Source of the DNA: Microcystis viridis FACHB-1342
GTDB taxonomy: Bacteria > Cyanobacteriota > Cyanobacteriia > Cyanobacteriales > Microcystaceae
NCBI RefSeq assembly: GCF_014698335.1
Contig: NZ_JACJSV010000006.1
Coordinates: 1 to 64,000, forward strand
Direction: 5' to 3'
DNA length: 64,000 nt
Below, piece after piece: positions 17,249-26,345 of this stretch. The notes beneath the pieces were generated by a model. The model was not told the DNA's origin, ran no database searches, and saw nothing but the letters and a program-made list of their open reading frames with translations. How positions within the stretch are numbered: position 1 is the stretch's first letter; every line of letters starts with the position of its first letter. A program made the translations under genes and the position numbers.

Positions 17249-19945
17249 ATGGATTTAATTTTATGTCATCAAACGGCGGATTTTGACGCTTTGGGGGCAG
17301 CGGTGGGTTTATCGTTGCTGAAAGCGGGTAGTCGCATTGTGTTAACGGGGGGAGCGCACCCAACAGTAAGGGAATTTTTAGCCCTGCATCGGGATGAATT
17401 CGCTTTAATTGAAATGCGTAGTGTCAATCCGTCCCAGATTCGCTCTTTAATTATCGTTGATAATCAGTGGCGAGAGCGTCTGGGAAAAGCCTCCCAGTGG
17501 CTCGATTTAGGGCATTTACAGGCGATCGAATTGTATGATCATCATTTGGATAGTGAAAGTGATATTCATGCCTCTAGCGTCCATTTAGAAGCGGTGGGAG
17601 CCACCACGACTTTAATTGTCGAAGCTTTACAAAAAGCCCAGATTAAACCAAACTCGATGGCAGCGACGGTAATGGCACTCGGTATTCACGTTGACACGGG
17701 TTCCCTGACTTTTGCCAGTAGTACCCCCAGGGATGCCTATGCTTTGGCTTGGTTAATGACCTGTGCTGCTAACATTAAAACGATCGCCCAATACTGTCAA
17801 CCGAGTTTTTCCCCGCGCTTACAGGAGTTATTTAGCCTTGCTTGGGAAAATCTAGAGATTAAAACGATCCATGACCGTAAAATCGCCCACGTTCTTCTCC
17901 ATACTGCCGATTTTATCCCGGGTTTGTCTAGTGTGGCCGAGCGCCTACTGGAATTATCCGATAGTGATGCACTACTTTTCGGCCATAGTTATAGTAAAGA
18001 CGAGGAAGATAAGTCCCGACAGCGTTTAACTGTGATTGGTCGATCTAGAATCGATGGAGTGAATCTATGTCAGCTTTTTTCCCCCTATAACGGCGGTGGT
18101 CATGCTCAGGCCGCTTCGGTGAGTTTTCGCGATGTTCAGCCAGTTCAACAGTTAAACCAACTGCTGGGGGACTTAATTGCTCAAATTCCTCCTTCTCCCA
18201 CTGCTAGGGATTTAATGTCTTCTCCGGTGCGGACAATTCGTCCCGATACTTCCATATCTCAAGCCGAGCGCATCCTTTTCCGTTACGGCCATTCGGGGTT
18301 ATCGGTGGTAGATGAGCAGGATCGCTTAGTTGGGGTGATTTCTCGTCGTGACCTCGATTTAGCTCTCCATCACGGCTTTTCTCGCTCTCCTGTGAAGGGA
18401 TACATGACTTGTAATCCGAAAACTATTACCCCCGACACTTCTCTTCAGGAAATCGAGTCGCTGATGGTAACGTATGATTTAGGGCGTTTACCTGTACTAG
18501 AAAACGGGCAGTTAGTCGGTATCGTCACTCGTACAGATGTATTAAGACAGATTCATCAAAATGAGCGGGTGCGTTTTGAAGGGTTTGCTTTGGTTTCCTG
18601 TCTTTTACCAGCGATTAAAGAGCGTTTAGAGTCGATTTTATGGTCATTCCTGCAAGCTGCCGCCGCTGCCGCTCAAAAACGCGGTTGGCATCTCTATCTG
18701 GTTGGGGGTGCGGTGCGGGATTTATTGTTAGCCACAGAAAGGGATACTTTATTGTTACAGGATATCGATTTAGTGGTGGATGGCTGCCATCGCGCCGCCG
18801 GTGTGGGTGCGGGGGTAGAATTGGCTAATTGTTTACAGGAAATTTATCCGAGGGCCCGGTTATCGATTCACGGGGAATTTCAGACGGCGGCTTTGTTATG
18901 GCACAAAGATGAGCGTTTTGGCTCGTTATGGGTGGATATCGCCACGGCACGCACGGAATTCTATCCCTATCCTGCCAGTAATCCCCAAGTGGAGGCTAGT
19001 TCGATTCGACAGGATTTGTATAGAAGGGATTTTACAATTAATGCTCTGGCAATTCGCCTAACTTCGCCGAAAGAGGGGGAATTACTCGACTTTTTTGGCG
19101 GTATGTTGGATTTACGCGCCCAAAATATCCGGGTTTTACACGCTAATAGTTTTATCGAGGATCCGACGCGCATCTATCGAGCGGTGCGTTTTGCCACTCG
19201 GTTAGGATTTGTTATTGAACCCTTGACAGAAAACTATATTAGGTATGCGATCGAAAGTGGAGTTTATGAGCGCTCACGGCAACAAAATCAGAATGCACCC
19301 GCTTTACAGTCCCGTTTAAAAGCGGAGTTGAATTATATTTTAGAGGCGGATTACTGGGAAAGTGCCTTAGAAAAGTTGGCCGATTTGGGGGCTTTGCACT
19401 GTTTACACGGGGATTTAAGTTTAAATCGGGCTTTATGGCGACAATTGCGCTGTCTCAGTCGTTGGTTAGATTGTTTAAGTCTGGAATTGCCGGTGAATGT
19501 TTGGTTAATGCGGTTGGAATTATTAATCGCTTCTCTGGCTGTGGGGGAAAGAATAGCGATCGCTAATAATTTACAATTGCCTAAAGATACTGTGGAGCGT
19601 TTACAAAAACTAGAAGTTATGGAAAGGGAGATTAGCAATAATTTTGCTTATGATCGACCCGTTAGTCAAATTGTCAGCTTTTTCAATGGTTATCAGGTTC
19701 CTAGTTTGTTATTGGTGGCGGTGAGGAGTGAGACTAGGATTCGGGGTTTAATCTGGCAATATTTAACTAAATGGTCGCAGATTGAGGCTCCTATCGACGG
19801 CAATGACCTAAAAGCTTTGGGTTATCAACCAGGTCCCGGGTTTAAATCGTTACTTGCGGCAGTATTGGGGGCGACTTTAGATGGAATAGTCAGCAATAAA
19901 AGCGAAGCTATGGCTTTTATTGCTAGATTAACTCGGGCTTGCTGA
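17249..19945 (+). CDS. DHH phosphoesterase - CBS pair - tRNA nucleotidyltransferase/poly(A) polymerase fusion
   Basis: 898 residues. Order: DHH domain (DFDALGAAVGLSLL near residue 13, DHHLDSESD near 104), DHHA1 with NGGGHAQAAS (about 285), two CBS domains (about 315-430), then class II nucleotidyltransferase head (VGGAVRDLL about 484, DIDLVVDG about 505), neck and body (DPTRIYRAVRFATRLGF). Same architecture as bacterial A-adding/CCA-adding enzymes found split or fused in cyanobacteria and Aquifex; it acts on tRNA 3' ends, and the CBS pair probably senses adenosine nucleotides. ATG at 17249. The last three residues and the TGA stop come from a MITE-like element (19934 onward), so the native C-terminus was replaced or trimmed. 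Confidence 0.9.
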   Translation: MDLILCHQTADFDALGAAVGLSLLKAGSRIVLTGGAHPTVREFLALHRDEFALIEMRSVNPSQIRSLIIVDNQWRERLGKASQWLDLGHLQAIELYDHHLDSESDIHASSVHLEAVGATTTLIVEALQKAQIKPNSMAATVMALGIHVDTGSLTFASSTPRDAYALAWLMTCAANIKTIAQYCQPSFSPRLQELFSLAWENLEIKTIHDRKIAHVLLHTADFIPGLSSVAERLLELSDSDALLFGHSYSKDEEDKSRQRLTVIGRSRIDGVNLCQLFSPYNGGGHAQAASVSFRDVQPVQQLNQLLGDLIAQIPPSPTARDLMSSPVRTIRPDTSISQAERILFRYGHSGLSVVDEQDRLVGVISRRDLDLALHHGFSRSPVKGYMTCNPKTITPDTSLQEIESLMVTYDLGRLPVLENGQLVGIVTRTDVLRQIHQNERVRFEGFALVSCLLPAIKERLESILWSFLQAAAAAAQKRGWHLYLVGGAVRDLLLATERDTLLLQDIDLVVDGCHRAAGVGAGVELANCLQEIYPRARLSIHGEFQTAALLWHKDERFGSLWVDIATARTEFYPYPASNPQVEASSIRQDLYRRDFTINALAIRLTSPKEGELLDFFGGMLDLRAQNIRVLHANSFIEDPTRIYRAVRFATRLGFVIEPLTENYIRYAIESGVYERSRQQNQNAPALQSRLKAELNYILEADYWESALEKLADLGALHCLHGDLSLNRALWRQLRCLSRWLDCLSLELPVNVWLMRLELLIASLAVGERIAIANNLQLPKDTVERLQKLEVMEREISNNFAYDRPVSQIVSFFNGYQVPSLLLVAVRSETRIRGLIWQYLTKWSQIEAPIDGNDLKALGYQPGPGFKSLLAAVLGATLDGIVSNKSEAMAFIARLTRAC

Positions 19946-20148
19946 ATAAATCTAAAAACCTTATTGGGTAAGACTTTTAGACTTTTTGTCAATCAAAAAG
20001 TACCAGTTGTGGGAGAGATAGGGGGAAAATTCTGGGACTTTTTCTCTGAAAATTAGGTAATTGACCAGATGAGAATCGGTAAAACCCTACACCCCACACC
20101 CCACACCCTACACCCTGTCCCCACGAAAAACTTTTTGCCGCAGACCCT
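19934..20148 (+). mobile_element. MITE-like element, copy B (215 bp)
   Basis: Same family and orientation as copy A. It runs from CGGGCTTGCTGAATAAATC to TTTTTGCCGCAGACCCT. Both flanks carry AACT (19930-19933 and 20149-20152), a plausible 4-bp target duplication. It ends the upstream nucleotidyltransferase gene by supplying the stop TGA at 19943-19945. Confidence 0.88.
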
Positions 20149-20163
20149 AACTAAGTCAGCAGA

Positions 20164-20328
20164 TTAGGTATCGGCTGCCCCTTCATTTTCCGAAGATTGT
20201 CTTTGATCGCTGGAATAACCGCCTCTACCTCCTCTGGTGGTGGTACGATTAGAGGCAGCCCGGAATTGACGCGCGTAGGCACGGTTGCGTTCAGCTTTTT
20301 CTTTTTTCAAATTACGACGTTTAGCCAC
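20164..20328 (-). CDS. 54-residue basic protein co-oriented with the RRM gene
   Basis: GTG start at 20328 with a strong AAGGAGA six bases upstream. The product begins MAKRRNLKKEKAERNRAYAR, is arginine/lysine rich for about 24 residues, then has an RGGRGG motif and an acidic, serine-rich tail. It follows the RRM gene at 113 bases on the same strand with no terminator clearly between, so they probably share a transcript. The basic RGG character suggests RNA binding. I do not know a characterised homologue; function is an inference from composition and context. Confidence 0.75.
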   Translation of the reverse strand: MAKRRNLKKEKAERNRAYARQFRAASNRTTTRGGRGGYSSDQRQSSENEGAADT

Positions 20329-20440
20329 AAGAATCTCCTTGGGATATTAGATAGACAAGCGGGGAAACGAGCGATCGCTTCCCCTGTTGACAATGAAAAG
20401 AAGTTAGGTAATCATAGCCTAGAATGGTTACGATTGGGGA

Positions 20441-20734
20441 TTAGTAGCGACGATCTCGATTGCGATTGCCACCACCGAAGGAAGATTTGGGTTCTCTTTC
20501 ACGAGCTTGATTGACTTTTAATTCTCGCCCCATCCATTGAGCGCCGTCAAGAGCGGCAATAGCCTTCGTTTCTTCCTCTGGGGTTTCCATTTCCACGAAA
20601 GCGAACCCGCGTTTTTTTCCCGTTTCCCGATCCATGGGGAGGTGAACGCGCTTAATTTTACCGTATTCTTTAAAAACCTCAACTACGTCGTCTTGGTCAA
20701 CCTCGAAGGGGAGATTACCAACATAAATTGACAT
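20441..20734 (-). CDS. RRM-type RNA-binding protein (cyanobacterial Rbp), second copy
   Basis: 97 residues from the ATG at 20734; the frame is open to 20806 but the extra residues are not RRM-like and MSIYVGNL is the family's N-terminus. RNP2 IYVGNL, RNP1 KRGFAFVEM, and a short tail (SSFGGGNRNRDRRY). About 70 % similar by eye to the protein at 6286..6588, but the RNP1 and tail differ, so it is a paralogue, not a recent duplication. Long leader upstream (pre-20935) as in cold-regulated rbp genes. Confidence 0.95.
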   Translation of the reverse strand: MSIYVGNLPFEVDQDDVVEVFKEYGKIKRVHLPMDRETGKKRGFAFVEMETPEEETKAIAALDGAQWMGRELKVNQAREREPKSSFGGGNRNRDRRY

Positions 20735-20933
20735 AAAACCTATCCTTGCACAGATAAAAACAACAGATTTGTAGAGAACGAAGATTTCGGGAACTAGCTG
20801 AACCAATACTAAACAGAAACGCTTTGACCATTAATACTGACAACGAGCCGCAGTGCCGACTTTTATTCTCAACTTCCATCCTAGCACATAGCTATTAGCT
20901 TTGATCGATGCTGCCGCTCCCGCCACCGGAGCA

Positions 20934-21021
20934 GATAAACTAGACTAGAATGCTGCCCTATAAAATGCCCTAATTATGAGTTTATCCCCCCATCCGATCG
21001 AAACTGCCCTAAAAACCCTGG
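20934..21021 (+). repeat. 88-bp direct repeat, copy 1 (pheS promoter and first codons)
   Basis: Identical base for base to 23714..23801. It carries the upstream region of pheS and its first 15 codons ([15 protein letters not shown]). Copies are 2780 bases apart and bracket the DNA methyltransferase gene. Confidence 0.97.
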
Positions 21022-21044
21022 AAACTAAGGCCGAGGATTCGATT
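20976..21044 (+). pseudogene. Truncated 5' fragment of pheS
   Basis: ATG at 20976. The first 15 codons equal those of intact pheS at 23756. The next eight (ETKAEDSI against AGKAENSI) are homologous but differ at nearly every third base, then homology stops at about 21044. So the fragment is a short diverged-allele piece, not a simple copy. The frame runs on to a chance stop at 21218. Confidence 0.85.
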
Positions 21045-21064
21045 TCTGGGGTGCTTTCCCCACC

Positions 21065-21105
21065 TGTTGCCGAGAAACGGCAACAAGAGCCGGACTTCCT
21101 CCGGC
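21065..21105. repeat. Two adjacent hairpins between the pheS fragment and the methyltransferase gene
   Basis: TGTTGCCG-AGAAA-CGGCAACA (21065..21085) and GCCGGA-CTTCC-TCCGGC (about 21089..21105). No T run follows. May belong to the incoming DNA or to its RNA leader; function unknown. Confidence 0.6.
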
Positions 21106-21192
21106 AGTGCGTAGGATGCTCCCAAGAGGGTATCCTCGCCATACCCTCACATCTGGGTACAGTAATATATAGAACTCTATTCTTAAGGCCAG

Positions 21193-23532
21193 ATGAGTGC
21201 TTCCTCCTTCGACTATAGAATGATCGATCCCATTTCTGGGCCGATCGATCCCAAAAAACAAGGGACGTTACGCCATTGGGGAAGTCATCCCTATTTTACC
21301 CGGCGCGCTTGGAATGTGGTACAGGAATATATTAAGCGTTTTAGTCAGGTGGGAGATGTGGTTTTAGATCCCTTTGGGGGATCGGGAGTGACTGCGGTAG
21401 AGGCTCTAGTTTTAAAGCGAAAGGCGATTTACTCGGATATTAACCCGATGGCTGGTTTTATCTGCCGCAATATCGCTGTTAGTCCCGTTAACATCGATGA
21501 TTTTCGGTCTGCTTTCGATGACATCGCCAGAAATTGTCAGGAAAAGATTGAGGAAGTTTATCGAATGTCTCCAGAAGAAGCGGCGGATTTAGAGATTCCC
21601 TATTGGTATCCGCAAGGGGTTCGTTTACCGAAAAATGCGGACGCAGAATCTGTAGAAAATTTGTTTACCAAACGTCAATTATTTTCCCTTTCTCTAATTC
21701 TCAACCAGATTGAATTAATCACCGATCCGATCATTAAAGATTTAATGAGGTTTACTTTCTCGGCAACTCTCAATAAAACCAATTTAACCTTTAGTTCCAC
21801 GAGAGGAAGAATAGAAAGCCGGGGAAATAGCGGAATTATGCACCGTTATCGCTATTGGATTCCTCCTCAAACTATCGATCTTAATGTCTGGGAACAATTC
21901 GAGCAGAAATTTAAGGGGACGGCAAAATTCAAGATCGAAACTAATACAGTAATCGGTGATTTTTATCAAGAAAATTTTTCAATTTTTGATTTCTCAGCGA
22001 CGGACTTAACTGACATATCGTCGGAATCCGTCGATTATATCTATACCGATCCCCCCTACGGACAACATATTGCCTATTTAGATCTCTCGACTATGTGGAA
22101 TGCTTGGCTAGGATTTGAAGTGAGCGATACCGCAAGAGAATTGGAAGCGATCGAAGGAGGAGATTTAAAGAAATCGAAAGAAACTTACATCAATTTGTTA
22201 TCGAATTCCATTCGAGAAATGTTTCGAGTTTTGAAATTTGATCGCTGGATGAGTATTGTTTTTGCTCACAAAGATCCTGCCTATTGGGATGCGATCGTTA
22301 AATCTGCTCAAGAAGCTGGTTTTGAGTATGTAAATTCCTCTGTACAACATTCTACTACGCCCTCATTACACAAAAAGAAAAATCCTCTGACTGTCCTATC
22401 GGGAGAGTTAGTTTTAAACTTTAGAAAAGTGAATAATCCCAAAACAATCGCCATCAGTAAAGTCGGGATCGATATCCTGCAAATTATTAAAGAAGTGGCC
22501 GAGATGACAATCGTTAAAAGTTCGGGTGCTTCCACAGAAGATATTTATAATGCGCTCATTCCTAAATTATTGGAAAATGGCTTACTAACCCAAGTCAAGA
22601 AACAAATAGATGATATTACTCCTTTGTTAAAAGAGGAATTCAACTTTTCGGAATTAGATCATCTCTGGAGAATTCGTACAAATACGAAAATCGGTTGTTT
22701 TATTCCGCTAGAAGATCGAATAAGATTTTATCTCTTGGATTTTCTAACTGCCAAAAAACGACAGGGAAAAGTAGCAACTTTTGATGAAATTATTTTTGCG
22801 GTCATGCCTAACCTGATCAACGGGACAACACCAAGCGATCAATCGATTTTAAAGGTTTTAGAAAAGTTAGCTTATTCTCCCGATGGTCGGCACTGGCAAC
22901 TAGGGCAAGAAGAAGGTCTTCAGCTAACTCTCGATTTAAATATAGAGCCAATTTCTTCCGTTTTAACTGGTTTAGATTTTCCCAAACAAGCAGATAAAAT
23001 TCCTCACGATCAAATTATCTACGCTCTGGCAAAAATTGCTATTGCTGTCGGATTAAAGCCTTATATTGGCAAAAAAGAACAATCTACAGGTTATTGGAAT
23101 GGAGAAGCTTTTAAAGATATTTCTCTAGAAAAATTACCGATCGATAAATTAGGAAAGTGGGACAGAGATAAAATACAACAGATCGATCTCATCTGGTTTA
23201 ATAACTTAGGCGATGCAGTGTTCGCTTTTGAAGTAGAAACCAGTACACCGATCACCACAGGAATCGATCGCTTTATGGAATTACTAAAAATTTATCCAGA
23301 ACTGGCAGGAAAACTTGTGTTAATTGTTCCACCGAAGCGAGTCAACAAACTGAAAAAAATTCTTAAAGATTCCCACTATATTGGACATCCTCTCTATATG
23401 GAGAATAAATTAGTCTATAGTTTTTCTAATCAAATTGCCGAAGTTTACCAGAAACTCTCCTCGTCAACTAAACTAGAATTATCTGCGGTTTTTGCCTCGA
23501 TCGAGTTCATTTTAAAAAAACCAGAAATCTGA
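21193..23532 (+). CDS. DNA methyltransferase (N6-adenine/N4-cytosine type) with long C-terminal region ending in a nuclease-like segment
   Basis: 779 residues, ATG at 21193 (a second ATG at codon 10). SAM motif DPFGGSGVTAVEAL at about 59-72 precedes the catalytic TDPPYG at about 285-290, so motif I comes before motif IV. An early RHWGSHPYFTRRAW box is typical of stand-alone adenine/cytosine DNA methylases. From about 420 to 779 there is no methylase motif; around 665-690 lies QIDLIWFNNLGDAVFAFEVE followed by TSTPITTGIDRFMELL, an Asp then Glu-X-Glu arrangement resembling PD-(D/E)XK nuclease folds seen beside restriction genes. No separate endonuclease or specificity gene is next to it. It is bounded by 88-bp repeats of the pheS 5' end, which points to acquisition as a block. 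Confidence 0.85.
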   Translation: MSASSFDYRMIDPISGPIDPKKQGTLRHWGSHPYFTRRAWNVVQEYIKRFSQVGDVVLDPFGGSGVTAVEALVLKRKAIYSDINPMAGFICRNIAVSPVNIDDFRSAFDDIARNCQEKIEEVYRMSPEEAADLEIPYWYPQGVRLPKNADAESVENLFTKRQLFSLSLILNQIELITDPIIKDLMRFTFSATLNKTNLTFSSTRGRIESRGNSGIMHRYRYWIPPQTIDLNVWEQFEQKFKGTAKFKIETNTVIGDFYQENFSIFDFSATDLTDISSESVDYIYTDPPYGQHIAYLDLSTMWNAWLGFEVSDTARELEAIEGGDLKKSKETYINLLSNSIREMFRVLKFDRWMSIVFAHKDPAYWDAIVKSAQEAGFEYVNSSVQHSTTPSLHKKKNPLTVLSGELVLNFRKVNNPKTIAISKVGIDILQIIKEVAEMTIVKSSGASTEDIYNALIPKLLENGLLTQVKKQIDDITPLLKEEFNFSELDHLWRIRTNTKIGCFIPLEDRIRFYLLDFLTAKKRQGKVATFDEIIFAVMPNLINGTTPSDQSILKVLEKLAYSPDGRHWQLGQEEGLQLTLDLNIEPISSVLTGLDFPKQADKIPHDQIIYALAKIAIAVGLKPYIGKKEQSTGYWNGEAFKDISLEKLPIDKLGKWDRDKIQQIDLIWFNNLGDAVFAFEVETSTPITTGIDRFMELLKIYPELAGKLVLIVPPKRVNKLKKILKDSHYIGHPLYMENKLVYSFSNQIAEVYQKLSSSTKLELSAVFASIEFILKKPEI

Positions 23533-23713
23533 TGCAATCAAGATAAGCTGGTTCCCATTGAAAGTTCTAAGTTCGACGAGGTACTCATGCAATAAGCTCC
23601 CATTTGATCAGAGGGGACAGGGAGCGATGAACTTGATACAGCAAACCATCTCAGGGAATCGTCACCCCGGAAAGCAAATCGCCCCTGCAACTGTCTCCCC
23701 AATTCCCCCTCTT

Positions 23714-23801
23714 GATAAACTAGACTAGAATGCTGCCCTATAAAATGCCCTAATTATGAGTTTATCCCCCCATCCGATCGAAACTGCCCTAAAAACCCTG
23801 G
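23714..23801 (+). repeat. 88-bp direct repeat, copy 2 (native to intact pheS)
   Basis: Identical to 20934..21021. The 181 bases before it (23533..23713) contain no gene I can recognise. Confidence 0.97.
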
Positions 23802-24760
23802 CAGGGAAAGCGGAAAATTCCATCGAAGAAACAACAACCCTAGAAGACTTAGAACAGCTAAGGGTGAATTATCTCGGTAAGAAAGGAGAATTATCGCAGA
23901 TTTTACGCGAAATGGGCAAATTAAGCCCCGAAGAGAGACCGCGCCTCGGTGCGATCGCTAATGAGGTCAAAGAATTAGTACAATCGCTGCTGGAATCCCG
24001 GCGAGAAAGTCTCCAGAATGCCCAAATTAAGGCGAAATTAGCGGCAGAAACCCTCGATGTCACCCTACCTGCTCTTAGCCGTCCTTTAGGGCGAATTCAC
24101 CCCTTAAATAGCACAGTTGATCGCATGATCGATATTTTCGTCGGTCTGGGTTACACTATCGCCACTGGGCCGCAGGTAGAAAGCGATTATTATAATTTTG
24201 AGGCTTTAAATATCCCTGCTGACCATCCGGCCCGGGATATGCAGGATACTTTTTTCTTGAGGGATGGTCGTTTATTGCGGACCCATACCTCCCCGGTGCA
24301 GATTCGCTACATGGAAAGTCACGAACCCCCGATTCGGATTGTGGCCCCGGGCCGGGTTTATCGTCGCGATACCGTGGATGCAACCCATTCCGCGGTTTTC
24401 CATCAAGTGGAATTATTAGCGGTGGACCGGGGATTAACCTTTACGGATTTGAAAGGAACAATTAAAGAATTTCTTAAGCAAATGTTTGGGGCCGATTTAC
24501 CGGTTAAATTCCGCGCTTCCTACTTCCCTTTTACTGAACCCTCGGCCGAGGTAGATGTACAGTGGAAAGGCAAATGGTTGGAGGTGATGGGCTGTGGTAT
24601 GGTGGATCCCAATGTCTTAAAAGCAGTCGGTTATGACCCCCAAATCTATACGGGTTTTGCTGCTGGTTTTGGCGTGGAAAGATTTGCTATGGTATTACAT
24701 GAGATAGACGATATTCGCCGTTGTTATAATAGTGATATCCGCTTTCTCCGCCAATTTTAG
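23756..24760 (+). CDS. pheS: Phenylalanyl-tRNA synthetase alpha subunit
   Basis: 334 residues, full length for the short bacterial form. Charges tRNA-Phe together with PheT, which is not in the window. N-terminal coiled coil, then class II motifs: [61 protein letters not shown], and motif 3 [23 protein letters not shown] at 23756 is fixed by family alignment and by the duplicated copy upstream. Confidence 0.97.
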   Translation: MSLSPHPIETALKTLAGKAENSIEETTTLEDLEQLRVNYLGKKGELSQILREMGKLSPEERPRLGAIANEVKELVQSLLESRRESLQNAQIKAKLAAETLDVTLPALSRPLGRIHPLNSTVDRMIDIFVGLGYTIATGPQVESDYYNFEALNIPADHPARDMQDTFFLRDGRLLRTHTSPVQIRYMESHEPPIRIVAPGRVYRRDTVDATHSAVFHQVELLAVDRGLTFTDLKGTIKEFLKQMFGADLPVKFRASYFPFTEPSAEVDVQWKGKWLEVMGCGMVDPNVLKAVGYDPQIYTGFAAGFGVERFAMVLHEIDDIRRCYNSDIRFLRQF

Positions 24761-24773
24761 GGGGATAAACCCG

Positions 24774-25118
24774 ATGGTCATGAGTGAAGATTTAACCAAA
24801 AAAAGACTCCTATCTGTGGCTTGTCATGCTTCGATCTTTTTGAGTGCTACGCTGGTATCGGTGGGGATTCCCTTAGCTATTTATTTCATTTCTGATGATG
24901 GAACGGTGAAGGAAAACGCCAAAGAAGCTTTAAACTTTCACCTGAATATGTGGTTATACTACCTAATTGCTGGGATTCTAATTTGGGTTTTAATCGGTTA
25001 TTTGCTTTTAGCGATTCTTGGTGTGGTGAACATTGTTCTCCCCATTCTTGCTATCCTGCAAGTCTGGAAAGATGCTTATAAGGTTTTCCGTTATCCTTTT
25101 ATTTTCCGGGTTCTGTAA
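24774..25118 (+). CDS. DUF4870-type small membrane protein
   Basis: 114 residues from ATG 24774, 13 bases after the pheS stop with GGGGGATAAA as ribosome site; a second ATG at 24780 is equally plausible. LSVACHASIFLSATLVSVGIP, an amphipathic stretch ending ENAKEALNFHLNMWLYYLIAG, and two further hydrophobic segments are the pattern of DUF4870 (Tic20-like) proteins. Function unknown; it probably shares the pheS transcript. Confidence 0.85.
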   Translation: MVMSEDLTKKRLLSVACHASIFLSATLVSVGIPLAIYFISDDGTVKENAKEALNFHLNMWLYYLIAGILIWVLIGYLLLAILGVVNIVLPILAILQVWKDAYKVFRYPFIFRVL

Positions 25119-25192
25119 TTAATTATCGGGGTTGAAACCTGTTCAACCCTTTTTTAGTCCTATTCCCACTAGAAAAATAGCCTCTGGAGTTT

Positions 25193-26320
25193 ATGACTAA
25201 AATTGTCATCATCGGTGCGGGGATAGTGGGGGCTACCATTGCCTACGAATTAAGCGCCATCGAAGGATTAGAAATTACCCTCATCGATGAAAAAAAACCG
25301 GGACAAGGAGCAACCGGGGCAGCTTTAGGGATTTTAATGGGGATTATCAGCCATAAAACTAAAGGTAGAGCCTGGAAACTGCGGCAAGAAAGTTTAAAAC
25401 GTTACGAAACCCTCCTTCCTGAGCTAGAATCCCTCACCGGACTGACTATTCCCTGTAACCGTGATGGCATTGTCCTCCTGCGATCGAGTGCCGAAGACGA
25501 AGAAAATTGGCGCAAGTTAGCCCAAATACGCCAAGAACAGGGATATTGTCTAGAAATCTGGGATAAAGAGACTTTAAACCAAAAATGTCCCCAAGTGGCC
25601 AGCGATCATCTCCAGGGTGCTATCTATTCTCCCAGGGATCATCAAATTAATCCGGCCCTGCTCACGGAGTCTCTCGTCACTGCTGCGGCAAGAAGGGGGG
25701 TTAAATGTCAATTTGGGGTAAAAGTTGAAAATTTTGGGAAGACAGAGCTTCATGGCTCTAATTTGAGGCAATGCACCCACGTTTATAGTTTTAATGGTAT
25801 AGAGGAAAGCGACTTTTTGATTCTTTCTGCGGGAATCGGTTCCACTGCTTTAACTGAAACTCTTACCCATCCAGTGGAGATACGACCGGTTTTAGGGCAA
25901 GCTTTACAGATAAAATTGACGCAACCCTTAGAAAGTTCCGATTTTAAGCCGATTTTAACGGGAAATGACCTGCATATTCTGCCTTTGGCCGGAGCAGAAT
26001 ACTGGATTGGAGCAACGGTGGAATTTATGGACGAAAAGGGCGAAATTATCGCCGATACTGCCCTATTAGAACAAGTGTATCAACAGGCGATCACTTTTTG
26101 TCCCTCTTTGGCTGCGGGTGCGATCGTGCGTACTTGGTCCGGTAAGCGACCGCGACCGGAGAAAAAATCCGCTCCCATCATCGAATATTTGCCCGGATAC
26201 GATAACGTTATTCTGGCCACGGGACACTACCGCAACGGGGTTTTATTGGCTCCTGCTACCGCTAAAATCGTCAGGGAAATGTTAAGTGATAAGTTAGGGT
26301 TGGCTGAAAAAGTTTGTTGA
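25193..26320 (+). CDS. FAD-dependent amino-acid oxidoreductase (glycine oxidase/DadA-like, DAO family)
   Basis: 375 residues. N-terminal FAD-binding Rossmann fold GAGIVGATIAYELS with the acidic LTLIDEK-type end of strand 2, then GQGATGAALGILMG. GIGSTALTETL, and near the C-terminus RTWSGKRPRPEKKSAPII and VILATGHYRNGVLLAPATAK, as in glycine oxidase/ThiO and D-amino acid dehydrogenases. Cytoplasmic or membrane-peripheral flavoprotein; the substrate is not decidable from sequence. The last eight codons (GLAEKVC and stop) fall inside a dispersed repeat at 26296. Confidence 0.9.
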   Translation: MTKIVIIGAGIVGATIAYELSAIEGLEITLIDEKKPGQGATGAALGILMGIISHKTKGRAWKLRQESLKRYETLLPELESLTGLTIPCNRDGIVLLRSSAEDEENWRKLAQIRQEQGYCLEIWDKETLNQKCPQVASDHLQGAIYSPRDHQINPALLTESLVTAAARRGVKCQFGVKVENFGKTELHGSNLRQCTHVYSFNGIEESDFLILSAGIGSTALTETLTHPVEIRPVLGQALQIKLTQPLESSDFKPILTGNDLHILPLAGAEYWIGATVEFMDEKGEIIADTALLEQVYQQAITFCPSLAAGAIVRTWSGKRPRPEKKSAPIIEYLPGYDNVILATGHYRNGVLLAPATAKIVREMLSDKLGLAEKVC

Positions 26321-26345
26321 TGGGGTTAGGAGTCGGTCGTCAGTA
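26296..26345 (+). repeat. 50-bp dispersed repeat, second copy of 4808..4857
   Basis: AGGGTTGGCTGAAAAAGT through AGGAGTCGGTCGTCAGTA. It overlaps the 3' end of the FAD oxidoreductase gene. The following 26346..26812 is AT-rich with no gene I can recognise. Confidence 0.8.

Noticed and set aside
20197-20514. Plus-strand ORF of 105 codons
   Set aside because: Covers the 54-residue gene and the RRM 3' end on the other strand; no protein-like features.
21080-21110. GGAGGAAGTCCGGC on the minus strand, similar to the RNase P RNA core
   Set aside because: Only the short motif matches; none of the surrounding RNase P structure is present.
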